Assembly: GCA_014380205.1 (NCBI GenBank)
Contig: JACMKH010000487.1
Span: 1-6,544, forward strand
From: Sphingomonadaceae bacterium
GTDB lineage: Bacteria; Pseudomonadota; Alphaproteobacteria; Sphingomonadales; Sphingomonadaceae
DNA: 6,544 nt
Direction of reading: 5' to 3'
This document shows positions 1 to 5,397 of the stretch, one piece after another. The notes under the pieces were generated by a model, which had not been told where the DNA came from, did no database searches, and was given only the letters and a program-made list of their open reading frames with translations. The position numbers and the translations under genes were made by a program. The first letter of the stretch is position 1; every line of letters starts with the position of its first letter.

Positions 1-1291
1 CGATCCCCGCGGCCGCGGCCGCGCGCGCCTCGGCGATCGCCGTGGTGGGCGCGGGGTCGGTATAGATCGCGCGCTCGAGCCGGGCGAGGCTCTCGTCGAG
101 CAGCTGCTTCTGCGTCGCCGCGACGCTCACACGCTCGAAATGGATCATCGGCGTGTCGGCGAGCGGATCGAGCGGAATGCGCGCGAGCACCGCGCCGAGA
201 TTCTCGCCGCGATTGACAACGAAGGCCGAGGGGCCGGTGTGCGCGCCCTCGACGCGCACGACAAAGGTTTCCGCGCGCACGTCGGCCTCTAGGCCGACGC
301 GGTCGCCGTCGAGCAAGGTCAGCGTCGCGAACTCCTCGCGGGTCAGATAGGCGTTGAACGGCCGCCCGTCGCGCGTGCCGAGCACCGAGACGTGGGTGAC
401 TTCGGGGCGCGGCCGCGCGTACATCAGCAGCTCGCCGCCGGTCGCCGCCTGATCGGCGAACTCGAAGGTGAAGGGCGCGCGCGCGTCGCCCGAGACCGAG
501 ACGATCGGGCCCTGCTGTCCGACCACGATGACGTCGTTGTTCCTGAGATCGATCCCCACGAGATCGCCGTTGAGCAGGAAGTCGTAGAGGTCGACCTCGC
601 CGATTGTGCGACCGCCGCGGCGCACGATGATGTGGCGATAGCTGCCGCGATCCGCGTCGATCCCGCCCGCGCGCTGGAGCATGGTGACGACCGAATCGCT
701 GCTCGATCCGGTGTGCGAGCCGGGCCGCTCGACTGGACCGGCGACGAACATCTGCACCTGCCCCGCGCCGAGCACGGTGGCGTAGATCTGCACCGTGTCC
801 TGATAGACCCGCGAAGCGGCGTTGTTGACGGTGTCGTTGACCGCGCCCGCCGTGCTGCCGGCGACGCGCACCGGGCCGAGGTTGGGCAGCGAGATGTTGC
901 CCTCGGTGTCGACCGTGAGCACCGCCGCCTCGTTGATCAGGCCATAGGTCGTCACGGCGATTTGGTCGCCGGGCCGGACGACATAGCTTGGATCGACCAG
1001 GCCCGCGGTCTGCCCGGTCGCGCCCTCACCGAACAGCTCCGATCCGAAGGGGGCGGGGCGGTCGCCGTCGACCTGCTGCTGGCGCAGCGTGCGGTCGTCG
1101 CGGCCTTGCTCCTCGGCGCCGCGCTGGTCGTCGATCAGCACGCTCGGCGCTGGCTGGCCCACTCCGGTTACGCTTTCGACGACCGGGGCGGCGAGCCGTG
1201 GTTCTTCGTTGGTCTGGGGCATCGCGGGCGTCGCGCTCAGCAGCGCGGCGGCGAAGGCGAGGCTGGAAAATACGCGCGATACAATGCTCAT
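1..1291 (-). CDS. kpsD: KpsD-type polysaccharide export protein (3' end cut by left window edge)
   Basis: Reading the minus strand from the ATG at 1291 gives an uninterrupted frame of 430 codons that runs off the left edge, so the C-terminus is missing. The first ~26 residues form a signal peptide (short basic start, hydrophobic LAFAAALL core, then ATPAMPQ). There is no lipobox cysteine, and no cysteine anywhere in the visible part. A Gln/Asp-rich linker follows. Around residues 100-176 is a polysaccharide-export domain (YVVRPGDQIAVTTYG, then GNISLPNLGPVRVAG). After it come SLBB-like beta-grasp segments at about 178-260, 263-340 and 343-390, the first with VAGPVERPG. A helical stretch begins near 395 (KQLLDESLARLERAIY) and runs into an Ala-rich segment at the edge. 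Known family members (KpsD, Wza) form or gate the periplasmic/outer-membrane route for capsule export. Lack of lipidation and at least two SLBB repeats favour KpsD over Wza; E. coli KpsD has about 560 residues, so roughly 130 may be missing. The start overlaps the stop of kpsE by ATGA and has an AAGGA ribosome site 9 nt upstream. Confidence 0.88.
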   Translation of the reverse strand, partial: MSIVSRVFSSLAFAAALLSATPAMPQTNEEPRLAAPVVESVTGVGQPAPSVLIDDQRGAEEQGRDDRTLRQQQVDGDRPAPFGSELFGEGATGQTAGLVDPSYVVRPGDQIAVTTYGLINEAAVLTVDTEGNISLPNLGPVRVAGSTAGAVNDTVNNAASRVYQDTVQIYATVLGAGQVQMFVAGPVERPGSHTGSSSDSVVTMLQRAGGIDADRGSYRHIIVRRGGRTIGEVDLYDFLLNGDLVGIDLRNNDVIVVGQQGPIVSVSGDARAPFTFEFADQAATGGELLMYARPRPEVTHVSVLGTRDGRPFNAYLTREEFATLTLLDGDRVGLEADVRAETFVVRVEGAHTGPSAFVVNRGENLGAVLARIPLDPLADTPMIHFERVSVAATQKQLLDESLARLERAIYTDPAPTTAIAEARAAAAAGI

Positions 1292-2421
1292 TGGGCGTGA
1301 TCCTTGACGATCGAATAGCCGAGCGATCCGATCGCCATCAACAGCGCCGCGGCGATCGCGACCGCGATCACATTGGCGAAGCGCGACCAGTAGTTGGAGG
1401 TCTCGGGCGCGCGCGGAGGGACAAAGGCCACCAGATAGCGGCGCTCGTTCTCGCGCGTGACCTGTGCGGCGCGGCGCGCCTGGATGGAGGCATAATAGGC
1501 CTGCTGCGCGAACTGGTAATCGAGCACCGCGGTTTCGGCGGCGACATCGCGGGACGCTTCGGTCGATCCGGGACCGCCGCGGATTTCGGCCATCGCCGCC
1601 GCCCGCTGCTGCTCGAGCGTCGCGATGCGCTCATTGAGCGCCTGGATCTGCGGCGAATCGGGGCGGAAGGTCGTTGCCGACGCCGCGCGCTCGACGCGCG
1701 CGGTGGCGAGCGCGCCCTCGATCTGCCCTATCAGCCCGATCTGCTGCGTCGATTCGGCCTGGATCGTGGTAGCGCGGCTGGCGCGCGAGCCGATCGCGCT
1801 GCGCCGCGCGACGTCATATTCGCGCCGCCGCGCCTGGACCTCGCGCTCGGCCGCCTCGACCGCCTCGTTCTGGACGCGCGAGTTGAGCTGGTTGACCACT
1901 CCCTCGGTCTCGCTGAGCACGCCCTGCGCGAGGCGCAGCGATTCGGCGGGCGAGAAGGCCTCGACATTGACCGTGATGATGCTCGAGACGGTGTCGAATT
2001 CGGCGGTCGCCTGATTGCGCCAGAAATCGGTCTTCTCCTCGATCGCGGCGCGCGACGAGATGCGGCCCGCCGGATCGAGGCTCGGACCGCCGAACGCGGC
2101 GTCGAAGCCGTAATCCTGCTCGAGCAGCCGCACCATCTCCGACGACTGGACGAACTCGGCGATGATCTGCCCGTCGCTGCCCTGCGCCGAAATCGCCGGG
2201 ATGCCAATTCCGGAAAGCAGATCGGGGGGCTGGGGCGTCAATCCCTGGATGGTGAACTTCATCTCGGTCGCATATTCGGGCCGCGCGACGAGCGCGTAAT
2301 AGATCAGCGCGAGCACGGTCGGCACGAGAATGCCGATGCCGACGAGGCGCAACCTTTCGGCGCGACGTTGCGCGCGCGGATCGAAGCGGGTGCCGCGATC
2401 GACGTCGAGAATGCTGATCAT
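1288..2421 (-). CDS. kpsE: KpsE-type capsule export inner-membrane protein
   Basis: The product has 377 residues, close to the ~380 usual for KpsE. Topology is typical of a polysaccharide co-polymerase/export protein: a basic cytoplasmic N-terminus, a membrane segment at about 26-44, a large periplasmic domain, and a second membrane segment at about 349-370 followed by a short cytoplasmic tail. The periplasmic part contains long helices likely to form coiled coils (about 160-245 and 255-330). It carries the FRPDSPQIQALNERI motif (252-266) seen widely in the Wzz/GumC/KpsE superfamily, and a Pro-rich stretch (VPPRAPE, 334-340) just before the second membrane segment. KpsE links the KpsMT transporter in the inner membrane to KpsD in the outer membrane; this role is taken from the family. 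No cytoplasmic tyrosine-kinase domain is attached, which separates it from Wzc-type proteins. The start overlaps the kpsT stop by 4 nt (ATGA) and its own stop overlaps the kpsD start in the same way, so translation is probably coupled on both sides. Confidence 0.9.
   Translation of the reverse strand: MISILDVDRGTRFDPRAQRRAERLRLVGIGILVPTVLALIYYALVARPEYATEMKFTIQGLTPQPPDLLSGIGIPAISAQGSDGQIIAEFVQSSEMVRLLEQDYGFDAAFGGPSLDPAGRISSRAAIEEKTDFWRNQATAEFDTVSSIITVNVEAFSPAESLRLAQGVLSETEGVVNQLNSRVQNEAVEAAEREVQARRREYDVARRSAIGSRASRATTIQAESTQQIGLIGQIEGALATARVERAASATTFRPDSPQIQALNERIATLEQQRAAAMAEIRGGPGSTEASRDVAAETAVLDYQFAQQAYYASIQARRAAQVTRENERRYLVAFVPPRAPETSNYWSRFANVIAVAIAAALLMAIGSLGYSIVKDHAQ
1301..1305 (-). promoter_or_regulatory. 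Ribosome binding site of kpsD within the end of kpsE
   Basis: AAGGA on the minus strand lies 9 nt before the ATG at 1291, inside the last codons of kpsE (the Val-Lys-Asp part of its C-terminus). It supports this start and, with the ATGA overlap, suggests coupled translation of kpsE and kpsD. Confidence 0.65.
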
Positions 2422-3074
2422 GCGGTCACTCGCGCGTAAAAATCCTCGGCCTCGTCGAGCGTGTCGAACATCGTCACGCGCCCGCCGGCGATGACGCCGG
2501 CGCGGTCGCAGAACTGCCGGATCAGCTCGTTCGAATGCGAGGTGAGGATGATGTCCGAATATTCCCGACGCGACGCGAACTCGTTCCGCGCCTTTTCCTG
2601 AAAGGTCCGGTCGCCGACCGAGAGCGATTCGTCGATGACGTAGACTTGGAAGTTGATAGCCATGCTCAGCCCGAAAGCCAACCGCGCGCGCATGCCCGAG
2701 GAATAGGTCTTAACCGGATGGTAGAGCGCTTTGCCGAGTTCGGAGAACCAAGCGCAGAAGTCGGTCACCTCGTCGATGTCAGCCTGGTATATCCGCGCCA
2801 CGAAGCGCAGGTTCTCGATCCCGCTCAGCGACCCATGGAACGAGCTCGCGAGACCGAGCGGCCAGGATATGCTGACGTCGCGGTTGATGATCCCGCTGCT
2901 CGGCCGCTCGGCCGCCGCGATCAGCCGGAGCAGTGTCGATTTGCCCGCGCCGTTGAGCCCCAACATGCCGTAATTGTGACCCTTTTCGAGCCTGAGGTTG
3001 ACGTCGCTGAACACGGTCTTGCGGCCGCCGCGGCGGCTGCGATAGGTTTTTTCGACGTCAATCAGCTCGATCAT
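2418..3074 (-). CDS. kpsT: KpsT-type capsule polysaccharide ABC transporter ATPase
   Basis: This 218-residue product is a single ABC ATPase domain, the usual length for KpsT. The nucleotide-binding parts are all present: Walker A GLNGAGKST (39-47, Lys45), the ABC signature YSSGMRARL (124-132), Walker B VYVIDES (144-150) with the catalytic Glu149, a D-loop region SVGD (152-155) and the switch His180 in LTSHS. The signature reads SSGM in place of the textbook LSGGQ, a form common in KpsT/Wzt exporters, and DESLSVGDRTF also matches that subfamily. There is no C-terminal carbohydrate-binding extension as in long Wzt proteins, so no O-antigen terminal-sugar recognition domain is expected. It should power chain export through the KpsM permease, whose gene ends only 2 nt upstream. 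The ribosome site is weak (AGG, 6 nt before the ATG), consistent with coupling to kpsM translation. By hand count, some 60-base lines in this gene are 53-62% GC, against 72% for two lines of ugd. Confidence 0.94.
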   Translation of the reverse strand: MIELIDVEKTYRSRRGGRKTVFSDVNLRLEKGHNYGMLGLNGAGKSTLLRLIAAAERPSSGIINRDVSISWPLGLASSFHGSLSGIENLRFVARIYQADIDEVTDFCAWFSELGKALYHPVKTYSSGMRARLAFGLSMAINFQVYVIDESLSVGDRTFQEKARNEFASRREYSDIILTSHSNELIRQFCDRAGVIAGGRVTMFDTLDEAEDFYARVTA

Positions 3075-3076
3075 GC

Positions 3077-3937
3077 TCAGCCTACGATCTCTTCATCGCC
3101 GGTGAGGACAAGGTAGCGGTCGATCAGCAGCCCAATGGTTCCCGTGATCGTGCCGGTCGCGAGCACCATCACGATCGAGTAAGAATTGCTTTCGAATCCC
3201 GGCAGCGAAACCGAGCGGAACCATTCGAGCACGTGCGCGAGCGGGTTGTACTGCATCACCGCGCGCCCCGATGTCGGCAGATTCTCCAGCGTGAAAAACA
3301 CCCCTGAAAGCAGGAACAGGGGTCGGCTAATATAGCTCCAGATGTTCGGCCACATCGGCCATATGCGCGCGAGGCCCGAACTGAAGAATGCCGATCCGAG
3401 GCAGAAGTAGAAGATGCCGAGGGCCGCGCCGATTATCCCCGCGGGGTCGTCAAACCAGCTCGAAAGCGGCTCGCCGATGCCATAGAACAGCGCAACGATC
3501 AGCACGACATAGACCACTGTCGCGGTCGAGACCTCGAGCACGATCCGCGCGAGCACGATGTCCGCCACAGCGACCTGCGGATATTGCAGCAGCCCACGGT
3601 TGGCGGCCGCGGCGCTCGCGCCGCGCGTGATCACGTTGCGCATCAGGAAAAAGGGCATGTAGCCGGTGAGGATGAACACCGGCAGCGAGGCGGCGACGGG
3701 CGAAGTGCGGCCGATGATGCCGAACAGCAACACCATCAAGGACATCACGATCACGGGATCGATCAGCGCCCAGAGGTAGCCGAAGCGCGAGTCGCCATAG
3801 CGCGTCCGCGATTCGCGCAGCATGATCGCGAGCACGACGCGAAACATCATGCGCAGCGCCTCGTCGAGATCCACCCAGCGGTCTCGTCCCGCGTCCGGCG
3901 ACATCTCTGACGCCCCCCTGGGTCCGGATTCGGCCAT
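3077..3937 (-). CDS. kpsM: KpsM-type capsule polysaccharide ABC transporter permease
   Basis: The product has up to 286 residues and is an ABC-2 type membrane protein. Near the N-terminus it has the amphipathic LRESRTRYGDSRFGYLWALI segment (40-59) characteristic of KpsM/Wzm, in which R-T-R-Y-G and the Gly-Tyr-Leu-Trp run are diagnostic. About six hydrophobic spans follow: ~54-76, 83-100, 122-152, 167-189, 204-217 and 253-275. The late motif YNPLAHVLEWFRS (230-242) is also typical of the family. It forms the inner-membrane channel, as a dimer, for the polysaccharide moved by KpsT. E. coli KpsM has 258 residues; the excess here lies mainly in a polar N-terminal tail. Two starts are possible. 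Met1 at 3937 lies 9 bp after the ugd stop with AAGAG 6 nt upstream; Met12 at 3904 has a stronger AGGGGGG 8 nt upstream. I give the longer form because it still fits the spacing, but the shorter form is about equally likely. Confidence 0.92.
   Translation of the reverse strand: MAESGPRGASEMSPDAGRDRWVDLDEALRMMFRVVLAIMLRESRTRYGDSRFGYLWALIDPVIVMSLMVLLFGIIGRTSPVAASLPVFILTGYMPFFLMRNVITRGASAAAANRGLLQYPQVAVADIVLARIVLEVSTATVVYVVLIVALFYGIGEPLSSWFDDPAGIIGAALGIFYFCLGSAFFSSGLARIWPMWPNIWSYISRPLFLLSGVFFTLENLPTSGRAVMQYNPLAHVLEWFRSVSLPGFESNSYSIVMVLATGTITGTIGLLIDRYLVLTGDEEIVG
3913..3919 (-). promoter_or_regulatory. Possible ribosome binding site for the shorter KpsM start
   Basis: AGGGGGG on the minus strand lies 8 nt before the in-frame ATG at 3904 (Met12 of the long form). 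It matches the anti-Shine-Dalgarno better than the AAGAG (3944-3948) that precedes Met1, so it may mark the real start of kpsM. The short form would have 275 residues, nearer to the family length. Confidence 0.45.
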
Positions 3938-3946
3938 CGCGGGCTC

Positions 3947-5311
3947 TTAGCCGCTCGCCGCGGATTTTGACATAGAATCCGAACGGCTCGCCGCAAGCTC
4001 CGGGCGAACGGGCCTTCCCACGCCGTGGTAGACGAGCCCGGCGGCCTCCGCCTCGGCGGGCGGATAGATGTTGCGCAGATCGACCAGCACCGGCTCGGCC
4101 ATGATGCGCGCGATCCGCGCGAGGTCGAGCGCGCGGAACTCGTCCCATTCGGTGACGATCGCCAGCGCCGACGCGCCCTTGGCCGCCTCGTAGGGATCGC
4201 GCGTGAACTCCACTCCCTCGAGCAGCGCGCGCGCCTGCTCGATCCCCTCGGGATCATAGGCGCGGACCAGCGCGCCCTCGTCTTGGAGCGCGCGGATGAT
4301 CGCGAGCGCGGGCGCCTCGCGCATGTCGTCGGTGTTGGGCTTGAAGGTGAGGCCGAGCACCGCAACCGTCCGCCCGCGCGCATCGCCGCCCATCGCCTCG
4401 ATCACCTTGCGGCCCATCGCGCGCTTGCGCGCCTCGTTGGCGCGCGCGACCGCCTCGACGATCCTGAGCGGCGCGCCCTTGTCCTCGGCGGTGGTGAGCA
4501 GCGCGCGCGTGTCCTTGGGAAAGCACGACCCGCCGTAGCCCGGACCGGCGTGGAGAAACTTGGCCCCGATCCGGTTGTCGAGCCCGATGCCCCGCGAGAC
4601 GTCCTGAACGTCCGCGCCCACCGCCTCGCACAGGTCGGCGATCTCGTTGATGAAGGTGATCTTGGTCGCGAGGAAGGCGTTTGCGGCGTATTTGATCAGC
4701 TCGGCGGTGCGGCGGCTCGTGAACAGCAGCGGCGCGCGGTTGAGATTGAGCGGGCGGTAGATCGCCTCCATCATCGGCCGGGCGCGTTCGTCCTCGATGC
4801 CGATGATCACCCGGTCGGGCCGCTTGAAGTCACCGATCGCAGCGCCCTCGCGCAGGAATTCGGGGTTGGAGACCACCGGCGCGTCGGCGGCGGGGGCGGT
4901 TTCGCGCACGATCCGCTCGACCTCGTCGCCAGTGCCGACGGGAACGGTCGATTTTGTCACGATCACAGCGGGGCCGGTCAGCGCGCGCGCAATCTCCTCG
5001 GCGGCAGCATGGACATAGCTGAGGTCGGCGTGCCCGTCGCCGCGGCGAGAGGGCGTCCCCACCGCGATGAACACGGCGTCCGCGCCATCAACGGCGTCGG
5101 GGAGGTCGGTGGTGAAGCGCAGCCGCCCGTCGCGGACATTGTGCGCGACCAGCGCCGCGAGCCCCGGCTCATAGATCGGCATCTCACCGCGACCGAGCGC
5201 GGCGATTTTGTCCGCGTCCTTGTCGACGCAGACCACCGAATGACCGAAGTCGGAAAAACACGCCCCCGACACGAGCCCGACATAGCCCGTGCCGACCATA
5301 GCGATTCGCAT
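3947..5311 (-). CDS. ugd: UDP-glucose 6-dehydrogenase
   Basis: This 454-residue enzyme oxidises UDP-glucose to UDP-glucuronate with two NAD+ in the cytoplasm, supplying a precursor for acidic polysaccharide. The N-terminal NAD-binding fold carries GTGYVG (7-12), with Asp30 at the end of the second strand in VCVDKD. VGTPS (84-88) and TKSTVPVGT (119-127) are cofactor/substrate loop motifs of the family, and NPEFLREG (149-156) is the substrate-binding stretch. The central dimerisation helix has ELIKYAANAFLATKITFINE, with Lys207 and Asn211 at the active site. The catalytic cysteine is Cys263 in GPGYGGSCFPKDT, followed by Asp267. The C-terminal UDP-binding domain shows GLTFKPNTDDMRE (320-332). All key residues are present, so it should be active. 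The last ~20 residues are polar and Ser-rich beyond the normal fold end (GVGRP, 430-434). The start at the GTGYVG fold leaves no room for a longer N-terminus. It sits 9 bp upstream of kpsM, tying sugar-precursor supply to export. GDP-mannose dehydrogenase is a relative, but the sequence reads as Ugd. Confidence 0.95.
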   Translation of the reverse strand: MRIAMVGTGYVGLVSGACFSDFGHSVVCVDKDADKIAALGRGEMPIYEPGLAALVAHNVRDGRLRFTTDLPDAVDGADAVFIAVGTPSRRGDGHADLSYVHAAAEEIARALTGPAVIVTKSTVPVGTGDEVERIVRETAPAADAPVVSNPEFLREGAAIGDFKRPDRVIIGIEDERARPMMEAIYRPLNLNRAPLLFTSRRTAELIKYAANAFLATKITFINEIADLCEAVGADVQDVSRGIGLDNRIGAKFLHAGPGYGGSCFPKDTRALLTTAEDKGAPLRIVEAVARANEARKRAMGRKVIEAMGGDARGRTVAVLGLTFKPNTDDMREAPALAIIRALQDEGALVRAYDPEGIEQARALLEGVEFTRDPYEAAKGASALAIVTEWDEFRALDLARIARIMAEPVLVDLRNIYPPAEAEAAGLVYHGVGRPVRPELAASRSDSMSKSAASG

Positions 5312-5397
5312 CAGCGCCGCCCCGCGGGAAGAGAAGCGCGGCTGTTACATGAGCCCGGAGGATAGGGCCACCCCCCAAGCCGGCGGGCGATGGAGCC
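5312..5397 (-). other. 86-bp gap between glycosyltransferase and ugd
   Basis: This is the only gap longer than 10 bp in the window. I see no terminator (no GC hairpin followed by a T run on the coding strand) and no -35/-10 pair with normal spacing. A weak inverted repeat, CCGCG at 5322-5326 with CGCGG at 5337-5341, lies just ahead of the ugd start. The ribosome site for ugd is poor, just a G-rich stretch (GGGGCGGCG). It may hold an internal promoter or leader, or simply be read through. Confidence 0.4.

Noticed and set aside
1..30. GC-only run with repeated GCGGCC units at the left edge
   Set aside because: Explained by an Ala-rich helix near codons 424-428 of kpsD; not a repeat element.
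392..1300. Plus-strand open frame (302 codons) opposite kpsD
   Set aside because: The minus-strand frame gives a signal peptide plus export and SLBB domains; the plus-strand product has no family features.
988..2439. Long plus-strand open frame (483 codons) opposite kpsE and the start of kpsD
   Set aside because: Arg/Ala/Asp-rich with no recognisable domain, and antisense to two well-supported genes. In DNA with G/C-rich third positions such shadow frames are expected.
5316..5342. Inverted repeat ahead of ugd as a terminator or riboswitch stem
   Set aside because: Only about 5 bp of pairing with competing pairings and no T run, so too weak to call.
5345..5350. ATG directly followed by TAA on the minus strand upstream of ugd (start-stop mini-ORF)
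   Set aside because: No ribosome site in front of it and no leader structure around it; likely chance.
4025..5365. Plus-strand open frame (446 codons) opposite ugd
   Set aside because: It mirrors ugd almost exactly, is rich in Arg, Asp and Gly without motifs, and ugd has every catalytic residue.
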